This document shows positions 14,689-24,089 of a stretch of DNA of 32,679 bases, piece by piece. The position numbers and the translations under genes were made by a program. Every line of letters starts with the position of its first letter. Position 1 is the stretch's first letter. The notes beneath the pieces are model-generated. The model made no database searches, had not been told where the DNA came from, and worked only from the letters and a program-made list of their open reading frames with translations. The DNA lies in assembly GCA_011049595.1 (NCBI GenBank), contig DRHN01000134.1, forward strand, positions 1 through 32,679, read 5' to 3'. Source of the DNA: Spirochaetota bacterium. GTDB taxonomy: Bacteria > Spirochaetota > B62-G9 > DRHN01.

Positions 14689-16801
14689 GAAAAAAGAAAA
14701 CAGCAAGGCTCTTGTTATTGTCGAATCACCGACAAAAGCAAAGACGATCAATAAATACCTCGGCAAAGGGTACAAGGTTAAATCTTCGATGGGGCATCTG
14801 ATAGATCTCCCCAAGTCAAGAATGGCGGTGGATGTTGATAACAGGTTCAAGCCGGATTATATCACTATAAGGGGTCGAGGCAAGTTATTAAGCGAGCTGA
14901 AGACGGAAGCCCGAAAAAGTAAATACGTGTTTCTGGCTGCCGACAGCGACAGGGAAGGAGAGGCGATCTCATATCATATAAAAAACGCGTTAGAAAAAAA
15001 AGACTCAAGTGTAAACATAAAAAGAATTGTTTTTAATGAAATAACAAAAAATGCCATTCAGGAAGCCATAAGGAACCCGAGAGATATCGATCTTACTCTT
15101 GTAAACGCACAGAAAGCGCGGCGTATTCTCGACAGGCTGGTAGGATACAACCTTTCACCTCTTCTGTGGGAAAAGATCAAAAAGGGGCTTTCCGCCGGCA
15201 GGGTCCAGTCTGTTGCCCTGAAGATCATCTGTGAAAGAGAGGAAGAGATAGAGCGTTTTGTGCCTAGAGAATACTGGACAATAGAAGCTGAATTTAAAAA
15301 GGGGAAAAAGGTTTTTACGGCAAAACTTGTTAAGTTCAACGATAAAAAGGCCTGGATCGGGTCTGAAAAGGAGGCTGATCGAATTCTGGGAAGCGTAGAA
15401 AAAGAGGATTTTATTGTTACACAGGCAGATGAAAAAAAGAGAAAACGAATGCCGTCGGCTCCTTTTACGACAAGTAAACTGCAGCAGGCTGCCAGCTCAA
15501 AATTGGGGTTTCCATCCAAAAAAACAATGATGATCGCGCAGCAGCTCTACGAGGGGATAAATATCGCCGAGGGCCCTGTCGGGCTCATAACATATATGAG
15601 AACGGATTCGGTGAGAGTATCGGACGCGGTCCGTGAAGAAGCCGATAAATTTATCAGGGAGAACTATTCGGACAAATATATCCCGAAAAAACCGAATCAA
15701 TTCAAAAACAAAAAAGGATCCCAGGACGCGCATGAGGCTGTGAGGCCTACTTCTGTTTACAGGACTCCCGAGGCAATGAAGCCCAGCCTGAGCAGGGATC
15801 AGTTCAAATTGTACAGGCTGATATGGGAGCAGTTTTTGACATCACAGATGGCTGAAGCACAGATGATGAACAAGACAGTGGATATTACTGCGGACGGCGG
15901 CCTTTTCAGGGCTTACGGCCAAAACGTCATGTTTGACGGCTTTTTAAAGGCCCTCAGGTCCAAAGACAAGGTTGAGCAAAAGCTGCTTCCCGACCTTTCT
16001 GTCGGCGACAGGCTGGTCCCTGAAAAATTGGAGAAGGAAGTCCATTGCACCGAACCTCCGCCCAGGTTCTCCGATGCCTCTATCGTTAAGTTTCTTGAAG
16101 AGTCGGGTATAGGCAGGCCCAGTACGTACGCGCCGATTATAACGACCCTGATCAGAAGATACTACATCGAGAGGGATAATAAGCAGTTCGTACCTACCTT
16201 TTTAGGGAAATTAACAAACAAACTGTTGACTCAGCATTTTTCCGATTTGATCGATGTTGAGTTCACTTCAAGCATGGAGGCAAAGCTCGATAAAATTGCC
16301 GAGGGGAAGCTCAATTGGGAAGAGCTTTTGAATGATTTTTATTTTCCCTTTATAAAAACGGTTGAAACCGCAAGAGAAAAATTGGAAAGTTACAAAGGCA
16401 TCACTGACGAAGAAACAGATTATGATTGTGAAAAGTGCGGAAGAAAAATGGTTAAAAGGCTGGGAAAATACGGCTATTTTCTGGCCTGTCCCGGGTTCCC
16501 GGACTGCAGAAATGCCAAGTCTCTTCCTCTGGGAAAGTGCCCGAGGGCATTATGCGGAGGGGATGTAGTAGAGAGAAAGACAAAACGAAAAAGAAAGTTC
16601 TACGGCTGCAGTAACTATCCTGAATGTGAATTTATGACATGGAACAAACCCTCTGATAAAGAATGCCCGAAATGCGGCAGTATTACCATAGAAAAATCAG
16701 TTGAAGGGGGAAAATATATTGTCTGCCTAAATGAAGAGTGCGGGCATAAAACACCTGTTGAAAAAGATATAGAAAAGAATGAACCTGTTGGCGTTCAATA
16801 A
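14678..16801 (+). CDS. topA: DNA topoisomerase I
   Basis: Type IA topoisomerase relaxes negative supercoils. From ATG 14678 the protein has 707 aa; the track start at 14630 lies inside dprA and lacks family similarity. The Toprim domain starts ALVIVESPTKAKTI and has the metal motif DSDREGE (about 89-95). The active Tyr is in LITYMRTDS (about Tyr306), and GRPSTYAPII marks the catalytic domain. The C-terminus carries three zinc-ribbon modules: CEKCG..CPGFPDC, CPRALCGG..CSNYPEC and CPKCG..CLNEEC. All key parts look intact. It overlaps dprA by 11 bp and xerC by about 20 bp if the earlier xerC start is used. Confidence 0.96.
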   Translation: MRDKKKENSKALVIVESPTKAKTINKYLGKGYKVKSSMGHLIDLPKSRMAVDVDNRFKPDYITIRGRGKLLSELKTEARKSKYVFLAADSDREGEAISYHIKNALEKKDSSVNIKRIVFNEITKNAIQEAIRNPRDIDLTLVNAQKARRILDRLVGYNLSPLLWEKIKKGLSAGRVQSVALKIICEREEEIERFVPREYWTIEAEFKKGKKVFTAKLVKFNDKKAWIGSEKEADRILGSVEKEDFIVTQADEKKRKRMPSAPFTTSKLQQAASSKLGFPSKKTMMIAQQLYEGINIAEGPVGLITYMRTDSVRVSDAVREEADKFIRENYSDKYIPKKPNQFKNKKGSQDAHEAVRPTSVYRTPEAMKPSLSRDQFKLYRLIWEQFLTSQMAEAQMMNKTVDITADGGLFRAYGQNVMFDGFLKALRSKDKVEQKLLPDLSVGDRLVPEKLEKEVHCTEPPPRFSDASIVKFLEESGIGRPSTYAPIITTLIRRYYIERDNKQFVPTFLGKLTNKLLTQHFSDLIDVEFTSSMEAKLDKIAEGKLNWEELLNDFYFPFIKTVETAREKLESYKGITDEETDYDCEKCGRKMVKRLGKYGYFLACPGFPDCRNAKSLPLGKCPRALCGGDVVERKTKRKRKFYGCSNYPECEFMTWNKPSDKECPKCGSITIEKSVEGGKYIVCLNEECGHKTPVEKDIEKNEPVGVQ

Positions 16802-17726
16802 GGTCGATCAGATGAGATTTGAACACTGCGTCAAGGATATTGAAAACACCGGTTTCAGAAAAGCCCTGGAGCATTTTTATAAATATCTCCAGGTACTTAA
16901 CCGGTCGGAAAATACTATCCGCTGGTATCTGGCGGACAATGTCCTGTTCTTGAAATATGTTGAAGAGGAGCCAGGTGAAAAAAAATTAGCTGATTTAGGG
17001 AAAAATGACCTGAGGGATTTTCTGGCCGACCAGTTATCGCGGAAAATTTCAAGGAGATCTCTGGCGAGAAGGGTTTCAAGTATTAAAAACTTTTTCAAAT
17101 TCCTTATAAAACAGGGCTGTCTGGAAAGCAGCAGTATCATACATATTGACAGCCCAAGAGGTGAAAAGAAATTGCCGAAAGTGGCCGCAAAAGAGGACCT
17201 CCTCGATATACTCAAACACCATGTTCCTGAATCCGCGCTTGATAGAAGGAATACGGCAATTGTTGCATTTCTTTACGGTACCGGTGCCCGTGTCAGCGAG
17301 ATGATCGGGCTGGATCTGAGAGACATCGATTTCAGAACGGGCCTTGTGTCATTGAAAGGCAAGGGGGATAAAACAAGGCTTGTACCTGCGGGCCGCTTTG
17401 TGCTTGACAGGATAAAAGGCTGGCTTGATGTACGGCAGGCATCCTCAGAAGCGGTATTTACATCGCTTTCGGGAAAAAGGCTGACAGCACGCCATATCAG
17501 AAATATTCTTGATGCCGCTATAAAAAAAGTGTCATTGAATATGAGGCTCTCGCCCCACACTATCAGGCATTCGTTTGCGACACATCTGATGGATAAAGGG
17601 GTTGATGTAAGAGTTGTCCAGGAGCTTTTGGGTCATGTGAGTTTATCGACTACACAGATATACACGCATGTATCCATGGAAAGATTGAAGGCAATGTACA
17701 ACAGGTATCATCCGCATGCGAAATAG
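16779..17726 (+). CDS. xerC: Tyrosine recombinase XerC/XerD-type
   Basis: This is a chromosome-dimer-resolution type tyrosine recombinase with an N-terminal SAM-like core-binding domain (ALEHFYKYLQVLNRSENTIRWY) and a C-terminal catalytic domain. With the 16779 start the catalytic set is complete: Arg171 (GTGARVSE), Lys195 (LKGKGDKTR), His260 and Arg263 (SPHTIRHSFATHLM), His286 (LLGHVSLSTTQ) and the nucleophile Tyr295 (IYTHVS). ATG 16812, after TAAGG, is an equally possible start and would avoid overlapping topA. Whether it acts alone at dif or with a partner cannot be told here. Position between topA and hslV is a common spirochaete and Firmicutes arrangement. It is unrelated to the phage integrase at the left edge. 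Confidence 0.92.
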   Translation: MNLLAFNKVDQMRFEHCVKDIENTGFRKALEHFYKYLQVLNRSENTIRWYLADNVLFLKYVEEEPGEKKLADLGKNDLRDFLADQLSRKISRRSLARRVSSIKNFFKFLIKQGCLESSSIIHIDSPRGEKKLPKVAAKEDLLDILKHHVPESALDRRNTAIVAFLYGTGARVSEMIGLDLRDIDFRTGLVSLKGKGDKTRLVPAGRFVLDRIKGWLDVRQASSEAVFTSLSGKRLTARHIRNILDAAIKKVSLNMRLSPHTIRHSFATHLMDKGVDVRVVQELLGHVSLSTTQIYTHVSMERLKAMYNRYHPHAK

Positions 17727-17730
17727 GACC

Positions 17731-17805
17731 TAAATAGTTCCTGGTGACAACTTCGGCTACGACTAAAGTCTTCGCAAGTCCGGCGTGGCACCAGGAACTA
17801 ATTAT
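17731..17805. repeat. Intergenic repeat with near-perfect terminal inverted repeats (copy E)
   Basis: The left end AAATAGTTCCTGGTG and right end CACCAGGAACTAATT are inverted repeats with one mismatch in 15. The right end GTGGCACCAGGAACTAATTA matches copy B at 3006-3025 except for one base. Inside are CAACTTCGG and an imperfect hairpin. The element fills most of the 113-bp gap between xerC and hslV, so it lies within or at the border of the operon and could fold in the mRNA. Confidence 0.75.
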
Positions 17806-17839
17806 CGAGAATGCGGCTTGTCCGCGTTGAGGAGGATTT

Positions 17840-18397
17840 ATGGTTAAATCAACAACAATACTGGCTGTCCTGGCTAAGGAGGGCGTGGCAATGGGGGGAG
17901 ACGGTCAGGTAACGATAGGGCAAACAGTCATGAAGGGGAATGCCCGGAAAGTTCGGCGAATGTTTGACGGGAAGGTGCTGGCCGGTTTCGCGGGCGCGAC
18001 TGCTGACTCGTTTGCGCTGTTTGAAAAATTCGAGGGCAAACTGAATGAGTACAGCGGTGACCTCGCGAGAGCGGCGGTGGAGCTGGCAAAAGAGTGGAGG
18101 CTCGACAAGGTCCTGAGAAGGCTCGAAGCGCTCATGATCGTCTCAGACCTGGAGAATATGTTTTTAATTTCAGGCGCGGGAGATGTCATTAGGCCTGAAG
18201 ATGACGGCATACTCGCAATCGGGTCGGGCGGTGCATACGCTACAGCCGCGGCGAAAGCCTTTTTTAAATCCGGCGCTAAAATGTCCTTAAATGAGATTGT
18301 AACTGAATCGCTGAAAATTGCGGCTTCTATATGTATTTATACAAATGAGAATATTATTGTCGAGGAGATAACATGCGAAAACCGGAAGAAGAACTGA
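17840..18397 (+). CDS. hslV: ATP-dependent protease peptidase subunit HslV
   Basis: HslV is the proteasome-like threonine peptidase that forms a double hexameric ring driven by HslU. Matches are unmistakable: [57 protein letters not shown] and [14 protein letters not shown]. The catalytic Thr normally follows the initiator Met directly; here the start reads MVKSTT, so three extra residues plus Met must be removed to expose it. The GAGGAGG ribosome site and ATG at 17840 support this start. I recall similar short extensions in Borrelia and Leptospira HslV. Its last 25 bp overlap the start of hslU. Confidence 0.96.
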   Translation: MVKSTTILAVLAKEGVAMGGDGQVTIGQTVMKGNARKVRRMFDGKVLAGFAGATADSFALFEKFEGKLNEYSGDLARAAVELAKEWRLDKVLRRLEALMIVSDLENMFLISGAGDVIRPEDDGILAIGSGGAYATAAAKAFFKSGAKMSLNEIVTESLKIAASICIYTNENIIVEEITCENRKKN

Positions 18398-19770
18398 CTC
18401 CAGTACAGATCGTCAAGGAGCTGGATACATATATCATAGGCCAGGAAAAAGCAAAAAAATCGGTTGCGATCGCTTTGCGTAACCGATACAGGAGAAAAAA
18501 ACTGCCGGAAGATTTAAGAGACGAGGTGGCGCCGAAAAATATTGTTATGATCGGACCCACGGGTGTTGGAAAAACCGAGATTGCCAGAAGATTGTCCAAT
18601 ATCAGCGGTGCGCCTTTTATCAAGGTCGAAGCAACCAAATACACCGAGATTGGATATGTGGGCAGGGATGTGGAGAGCATGATAAGGGACCTCACAAACA
18701 TTGCGGTAAACGATGTAAAAAAGGAACTTAGTGAAGAAGTGGAAGCGCTCGCGAAAGAAAGGGCTGAGGGAGATCTTCTTGACATCCTGCTCCCTCCTAT
18801 ATCATTTCCCCGTAATAAAAGCGCTGCCGCTGCACATGAAAGTCAGGATAAGGGTGTCGGTACCGCCGGGGCCAGTTCTGAAGAGAGAGGTACAAGGACC
18901 AGGGAACGATTCAGGGAGAAACTGAAAAACGGGGAGCTCGAGGACAAATTAGTTGAGATCGAGGTGAAACAGCCAAAAACCCAGGTCCTTGGTATGTTTG
19001 CCGGCACAGGCCTTGAAGACATGGACTCTAACCTTTCAAACATGTTCAGTAATATTTTTCCTGAAAAGAAGAAGAGAAAAAAGGTATCAATAAAAGAGGC
19101 AAGAAAGATACTGGAAGAGGAGGAAAAGGACAAGCTCATCGACATGGACAAGGTGGTCAAAATTGCTACCGAGAGAGTCGAACAGTCGGGGATCGTATTT
19201 CTCGACGAAATAGATAAGGTGGCAGGTAAGGGGAACAGCCATGGCCCTGATGTTTCAAGGGAAGGAGTGCAGAGAGACATCCTGCCCATTGTGGAAGGGT
19301 CTACAGTGACTACCAAGTACGGTGCGGTGAGGACCCACCATATTCTTTTTATAGCAGCCGGGGCTTTTCACATGAGCAAGCCGTCGGACCTGATACCCGA
19401 ACTTCAGGGGAGGTTCCCTATACGGGTGGAATTGAAAAGCCTGACAACAGAGGACCTTGAAAAAATACTTACACAGCCGAAAAACGCCCTGGTCAAGCAG
19501 TACTGCGCCCTGCTCGCGACCGAAGGAGTCACACTCGACTTTAAACCTGACGCGATAAAGGAGATCGCCAAGATCGCTACTTTTGTCAATTCGCAAACGG
19601 AAAACATAGGCGCCCGAAGGCTGTACACAATTATGGAGCTTCTCCTCGAGGATGTTTCATTTTCCGCGCCCGAACTAAGCGGCCAGACCATACCGGTAAC
19701 GGTCGATTATGTGCGCACGAGACTCAAAGAAATCCTGGAAAACAAGGATCTGTCAAGGTACATTCTTTAA
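18373..19770 (+). CDS. hslU: ATP-dependent protease ATPase subunit HslU
   Basis: HslU is the AAA+ unfoldase that feeds proteins into HslV. The 465-aa length is typical. Walker A is GPTGVGKT (61-68), followed by the pore-loop motif GYVGRD. A long charged I-domain insertion (about 110-260) precedes Walker [13 protein letters not shown]. Sensor and C-domain motifs are GRFPIRVEL and [18 protein letters not shown]. The C-terminus LSRYIL is the tail that docks into HslV pockets. It overlaps hslV by 25 bp, so the two are translated together. The operon continues after 120 bp with flgB. Confidence 0.97.
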   Translation: MRKPEEELTPVQIVKELDTYIIGQEKAKKSVAIALRNRYRRKKLPEDLRDEVAPKNIVMIGPTGVGKTEIARRLSNISGAPFIKVEATKYTEIGYVGRDVESMIRDLTNIAVNDVKKELSEEVEALAKERAEGDLLDILLPPISFPRNKSAAAAHESQDKGVGTAGASSEERGTRTRERFREKLKNGELEDKLVEIEVKQPKTQVLGMFAGTGLEDMDSNLSNMFSNIFPEKKKRKKVSIKEARKILEEEEKDKLIDMDKVVKIATERVEQSGIVFLDEIDKVAGKGNSHGPDVSREGVQRDILPIVEGSTVTTKYGAVRTHHILFIAAGAFHMSKPSDLIPELQGRFPIRVELKSLTTEDLEKILTQPKNALVKQYCALLATEGVTLDFKPDAIKEIAKIATFVNSQTENIGARRLYTIMELLLEDVSFSAPELSGQTIPVTVDYVRTRLKEILENKDLSRYIL

Positions 19771-19814
19771 GTACGAGATCAAAATTTTGTGAGATATGGT
19801 GAACAACGGCCTGT

Positions 19815-19840
19815 TAAGGGTTTTGTTATTTTACCGAGAA
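19815..19840 (+). promoter_or_regulatory. Possible sigma28-like promoter upstream of flgB
   Basis: TAAGGGTT, a 10-bp gap and ACCGAGAA resemble the flagellar sigma28 pattern (TAAAGTTT, about 11 bp, GCCGATAA), with 6 of 8 matches in each box. A sigma70-like alternative, TTGTTA-17 bp-TATAGA, overlaps it at 19823-19851. Either could start the flagellar operon independently of hslVU. Both are imperfect matches. Confidence 0.3.
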
Positions 19841-19893
19841 TGTAATATAGATAATGCTTGAATCGGGTTTATACCGGAAAAGGGGTTGGATAT

Positions 19894-20310
19894 ATGTTTT
19901 TGGATTCCGGGTTTATGAAGACAATAGATATACTTCAGCGGACGATGTCAACCTCTGTTCTGCGTCAGGAGGTAATTGCGGACAACGTTGCCAATGCCGA
20001 CACACCGCATTTTAAGAGAAGAGAAGTTGCCTTTGAAAGCGAACTGAACCGGGCCCTCAAGTCATATGACCCCGAACCCTTCCCGGCAGCTCTCACAAAC
20101 CGAATGCATATACCTTTTTACAGACCTAAAAATTATAGAGAGGTAAAACCGTTTGTCCACCTGGAGTACGCGACATCATACAGAAATGACGGCAATAATG
20201 TCGATATCGAAAAAGAAATGGTGGACGCCAGGGAGAATGCACTCAGGTATATGGCGATGGCCCAGATGACAAACGGTAAACTCAGGCTGCTGTCTATAGT
20301 GCTCAGGTAA
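19894..20310 (+). CDS. flgB: Flagellar proximal rod protein FlgB
   Basis: FlgB forms part of the proximal rod of the periplasmic flagellum and is exported by the flagellar type III system. The 138-aa protein has the rod/hook N-terminal pattern VIADNVANADTPHFKRREVAFESEL and the C-terminal helix VDIEKEMVDARENALRYMAMAQM. I use ATG 19894, behind AGGGGTTGGAT, instead of the TTG at 19858: FlgB proteins usually begin directly with MFxxxxF..TIDLLERAL-like sequence. It is the first gene of the flagellar operon, 10 bp before flgC. Confidence 0.95.
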   Translation: MFLDSGFMKTIDILQRTMSTSVLRQEVIADNVANADTPHFKRREVAFESELNRALKSYDPEPFPAALTNRMHIPFYRPKNYREVKPFVHLEYATSYRNDGNNVDIEKEMVDARENALRYMAMAQMTNGKLRLLSIVLR

Positions 20311-20320
20311 GGAGTTTTAG

Positions 20321-20779
20321 ATGGGTATTTTCACTTCAATAAATATTGCTTCCACCGGTCTCACGGCCCAGAGACTCAGGATGGATGTGATTTCAAATAA
20401 TATCGCTAATGCCAACACGACCCGTACGACGGACGGTGAGGCATTCAGGAGAAAGAGAGTGATCCTGAGACCACGAAATGATCAGCCGGAATTCAGGACA
20501 AGATTTCTTCCTCAGTCACTCTGGCACGGTATGGGAGAAGGTGTCAGGGCGATCAAGATCGAAGAGGATAGATCACCCGCCCGGCTGGTGTACGACCCTA
20601 CACATCCGGACGCGGTAAAGAGCGGCCAGCTGAAGGGTTATGTTAAATATCCGAATGTAAATGTGGTAACTGAAATGGTGGACATGATTTCTGCCAGCAG
20701 GGCATATGAAGCGAACGTTACCGTCATTCAGAACTCGGGCCAGATGTTTATGAAAGGATTGGAAATCGGGTCCAGATAA
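20321..20779 (+). CDS. flgC: Flagellar proximal rod protein FlgC
   Basis: FlgC is the second rod protein. It has the flagella basal-body N-terminal motif (MGIFTSINIASTGLTAQRLRMDVISNNIANANTTRT) and the C-terminal partner helix VNVVTEMVDMISASRAYEANVTVIQNSGQMFMKGLEIG. The 152-aa length is typical. AAGGAG sits just before the ATG. It lies 10 bp after flgB and 41 bp before fliE in the conserved order. Confidence 0.96.
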   Translation: MGIFTSINIASTGLTAQRLRMDVISNNIANANTTRTTDGEAFRRKRVILRPRNDQPEFRTRFLPQSLWHGMGEGVRAIKIEEDRSPARLVYDPTHPDAVKSGQLKGYVKYPNVNVVTEMVDMISASRAYEANVTVIQNSGQMFMKGLEIGSR

Positions 20780-20820
20780 CCCGGATTTCACGAACATAAT
20801 ATATTTTTACGGAGGAAGCG

Positions 20821-21156
20821 ATGTTGAGTTTTACTGGAGCGGAAGGTGACCTGGTTTCATTAAATGCTACAAATAAAGCACATTTCGGTTTTTCGGGCGG
20901 GAAACTTAAAGCAGGCAGTAAAAGTGACGACTTTGCCACTGGTTTTGCGAATGCCTTAAAGGAAGCTTTTTATAATGTCAATGATCTTCAGAGAGAGTCC
21001 GAGGAGCTCACCAGAGCCCTTGCTGTAAGACCCGACACTGTTGAAATACACGATGTTACGATAGCTGCCGAGAAAGCGAGGATAGCGCTTCTCTTCACAA
21101 AATCTATCGTCGACAAAATGACTCAAGCCTACAAGGAGCTCATTAACATGAGATAA
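20821..21156 (+). CDS. fliE: Flagellar hook-basal body protein FliE
   Basis: FliE links the MS ring to the rod and is the first substrate of flagellar export. The 111-aa length is typical. The C-terminal half matches the family: FANALKEAFYNVNDLQRESEELTRALAVRPDTVEIHDVTIAAEKARIALLFTKSIVDKMTQAYKEL. A strong GGAGGAAG ribosome site precedes ATG 20821. The gene stands between flgC and fliF, as expected. Confidence 0.95.
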   Translation: MLSFTGAEGDLVSLNATNKAHFGFSGGKLKAGSKSDDFATGFANALKEAFYNVNDLQRESEELTRALAVRPDTVEIHDVTIAAEKARIALLFTKSIVDKMTQAYKELINMR

Positions 21157-21199
21157 CCGCGCAGGCATTTATTGAGTTTTAGTTTTTTGGGAGGGGACC

Positions 21200-22903
21200 A
21201 TGGATGCGTTTTTAAAAAGAATACTCGAATATGCAAAAAATTTATTATCGAAATTATCTCAAACTCAGAAACTGATACTTATAGGTGTTGGTGCTCTCGT
21301 AATTGTAGGTTTCTTTTTTCTCATCTCATTTTCATCAAAACAAACTGAGGCCCTTCTTTTTCAATCTCCTCTTGAGCAGTTTGACTTTGTAAGGATCACA
21401 AACAAACTTACGGAATGGAACGCGGATTACAATTCCCGGGACGGCAAGTATATCGTTGTGCCGGATGAAAACACTGGAGCCTATCTGAGGATGAAAATTG
21501 GCCAGGCCGGGATCCTGCCTGCCGGTATCAAGGGATGGGAGTTGTTCGATACACAGGCCTGGACCACCACGGATTTTGAAAGGGATATCAATAAAAGAAG
21601 GGCGATAATCGGGGAGATCACACGGCACATAAAGCTTCTGGATGACGTGGAGGATGTGAGCATCCAGGTCACGATGCCTGAAGCCCAGCTTTACATAGAC
21701 AATGAAGAGCCTTTTACTGCATCCGTGATCATTACCCCGTCGCCATTTTCTGACATTATTACAAACAAGAAAAAGATCCAGGGGATAATAGATTTGATCG
21801 CCTTTGGAGTTGACAGGCTGAAACCTGAAAACGTTGTTGTCACAGATAACCATGGAAATATTCTTTCCGATTTTGATGCTGATGAGGATGTAAACTACCT
21901 GACAAGGGCAAAAGAAGAGTGGAAGATCAAGGAAAAACTCAGGTTAAAGACGCAAAGCGAGATCAGCAGCAAATTAAAAGGTGTTCTTGGAGAGGACAAG
22001 GTGGATGTGGCTGTGGAAATTGAATTGGATTTTGACCAGAAGAAAATAGAGAAAACCGAGTTTATTCCTATTGTAAAAAGACAGGACAACCCTGAAACCC
22101 CTTATGATGAAACCGAAGTCGTGCTCAATGTAATAAGGAGTGAAAAAGATACATCGGAATATTTTGAAGGTGTAGGATTTGTCCCTGAGGGTCCCCCCGG
22201 GGTTGAGCCGAATATTCCACCGGGCTACAAGGAAGCAATGGGGGAGGGCACCAAGTATGAAAAAACTGAAAATGTAAAAAACTATGAGGTCAGCCAGCAG
22301 ATTTCATATATTGAATCCTCACCATATAAATTGAAAAGGGTTTCAGTTGCGGTGTGGGTGGACGGGAGCTGGAAAAAAGTCTTCGATGAAAACGGGAAAC
22401 CTGTAATTACTCTGGAAGGGGTGATAGAGCGGGAATATTTACCAAGGACCCCCGAAGAGCTTAAAACTTTTGAAGAAGTAGTGAAAGCGGCGATCGGGTT
22501 CAATCCGGCCCGCAAGGACACTGTCGTGGTCAAAAATATTCAGTTTGACAGGACAGGGGAGTTCGCACTGGAAGACGCCTATTTAAAGAAGAGAGCCCAG
22601 ATGCGTAAAACCCTGCTTTCAGCGCTTATAGCATTGTTCTCAATATTTATTGTCACCCTTGCTTACAGGGCGGCAGCGCGGGAAGTATCGCGTAGAAAGA
22701 GGATCAAAGAGGAGGAGCTCGCTCGCCAGCAGCAGCTTATGAGAGAGGCGGCGCTGAAATCAGCGGAAGAGGAAGGCGCCGAAGTCGAGCTTGCACCCGA
22801 AGAGAAGGCAAGACTCGAAATGCAGGAAAACGTCATGAATTTGGCCAGGGACCACCCCGAAGAGGTAGCGAAACTCATCAGGACCTGGCTTGCCGAAGAG
22901 TGA
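21200..22903 (+). CDS. fliF: Flagellar MS-ring protein FliF
   Basis: FliF builds the membrane and supramembrane ring on which the motor assembles. The 567-aa protein has two membrane segments, near residues 26-46 (LILIGVGALVIVGFFFLISF) and about 472-492 (LLSALIALFSIFIVTLAY). The periplasmic ring-building motifs lie between them (YLRMKIGQAGILPAGIKGWELFD, VSIQVTMPEAQLYIDNEEPFTASVIITP). The C-terminal tail (VMNLARDHPEEVAKLIRTWLAEE) is the FliG-binding sequence. GGGAGGGG precedes the ATG. All parts look intact. Confidence 0.97.
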   Translation: MDAFLKRILEYAKNLLSKLSQTQKLILIGVGALVIVGFFFLISFSSKQTEALLFQSPLEQFDFVRITNKLTEWNADYNSRDGKYIVVPDENTGAYLRMKIGQAGILPAGIKGWELFDTQAWTTTDFERDINKRRAIIGEITRHIKLLDDVEDVSIQVTMPEAQLYIDNEEPFTASVIITPSPFSDIITNKKKIQGIIDLIAFGVDRLKPENVVVTDNHGNILSDFDADEDVNYLTRAKEEWKIKEKLRLKTQSEISSKLKGVLGEDKVDVAVEIELDFDQKKIEKTEFIPIVKRQDNPETPYDETEVVLNVIRSEKDTSEYFEGVGFVPEGPPGVEPNIPPGYKEAMGEGTKYEKTENVKNYEVSQQISYIESSPYKLKRVSVAVWVDGSWKKVFDENGKPVITLEGVIEREYLPRTPEELKTFEEVVKAAIGFNPARKDTVVVKNIQFDRTGEFALEDAYLKKRAQMRKTLLSALIALFSIFIVTLAYRAAAREVSRRKRIKEEELARQQQLMREAALKSAEEEGAEVELAPEEKARLEMQENVMNLARDHPEEVAKLIRTWLAEE

Positions 22904-22968
22904 TAGATAAATTAAAGAATAACCGATTGTACAGCAAAAGGTTTTATTGAGAACAGGAGGATGAAAAG

Positions 22969-24021
22969 ATGGCAAAATCTGGCCCAAAACAAATACAGCC
23001 ACAGCAGGTGTCAGTCGGCAAACGGACACTCAACGGGAGACAGAAAGCCGCGGTCTTTCTGGTGACTCTGGGTTCGGAAGTATCCGCGGAAATATTCAAA
23101 CATCTCCGGGAGGATGAGATCGAGCAGCTCACCTTTGAGATCGCACGTTTAGAGACAGTGGATGCCGGGGAGAGGGACAAGGTTCTCATGGAGTTTCAGG
23201 AACTGATGATGGCCCAGGACTTCATAGCTTCCGGAGGGCTGGATTATGCGAGAGACCTGCTTGAAAGGGCGCTTGGTTCACAGAAAGCTATCGATATAAT
23301 AAACAGGCTGACATCCTCATTGCAGGTGAGGCCTTTTGATTTTATAAGAAGAACCGACCCGAGCCATCTTTTGAACTTTATACAGGGCGAGCATCCTCAG
23401 ACTATCGCTCTGATCCTTGCCTATCTCGAGCCCAACAAGTCTTCGATCATCCTGGGTGCTCTTCCCGATGAGATACAGGCCGATGTCGCAAAGAGGATCG
23501 CGACAATGGATAGGACCTCTCCGGATGTGCTCCGCGAAGTGGAAAGAGTGCTCGAGAAGAAATTATCCACACTGGCCAGTGAAGATTACACGGCTGCCGG
23601 AGGAATAGGAACGGTTGTTGATATTCTCAACCTTGTTGACAGAAGCACAGAGAAAACGATCATCGAATCACTGGAAGAGGACGATCCTGAACTGGCTGAA
23701 GAGATAAAGAAGAGGATGTTTATATTTGATGATATTGTGCTGCTTGACGACAGGGCGATCCAAAAAGTCCTCCGCGAGGTGGATACCCAGGACCTTTCAA
23801 AGGCGCTTAAGGGTGTGGATTCGGAAGTCCAGGATAAGATATATAGAAATATGAGTAAACGGGCGAGCAGTCTGCTGAAGGAAGACATGGAGTTTATGGG
23901 TCCTGTGAGGTTAAAGGATGTGGAAGAGGCGCAGCAGAAGATCGTTAGTATAATTAGAAAGCTGGAAGAGGCTGGTGAAATTGTGGTTGCCAGAGCAGGT
24001 GAGGACGAGCTTGTCGTATGA
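22969..24021 (+). CDS. fliG: Flagellar motor switch protein FliG
   Basis: FliG is the rotor protein that receives torque from MotA and passes the switch signal from FliM. The 350-aa length is typical. Visible are the N-terminal domain (RQKAAVFLVTLGSEVSAEIFKHL), the middle-domain EHPQTIALILAYL motif (family EHPQ), and the C-terminal torque helix with charged residues (MFIFDDIVLLDDRAIQKVLREVD). A short Gln-rich N-terminal extension (KQIQPQQVSVG) is seen in some spirochaete FliG proteins. Spirochaetes may have a second FliG elsewhere; this operon copy is the canonical one. AGGAGG lies just upstream of the ATG. Confidence 0.97.
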   Translation: MAKSGPKQIQPQQVSVGKRTLNGRQKAAVFLVTLGSEVSAEIFKHLREDEIEQLTFEIARLETVDAGERDKVLMEFQELMMAQDFIASGGLDYARDLLERALGSQKAIDIINRLTSSLQVRPFDFIRRTDPSHLLNFIQGEHPQTIALILAYLEPNKSSIILGALPDEIQADVAKRIATMDRTSPDVLREVERVLEKKLSTLASEDYTAAGGIGTVVDILNLVDRSTEKTIIESLEEDDPELAEEIKKRMFIFDDIVLLDDRAIQKVLREVDTQDLSKALKGVDSEVQDKIYRNMSKRASSLLKEDMEFMGPVRLKDVEEAQQKIVSIIRKLEEAGEIVVARAGEDELVV

Positions 24022-24089
24022 TCTGAACCTTGTGTTATTTCCAGGGCCGGCCGGGCCAGGTAAATACTATTTTTTGTTCGGAGGCGCTT

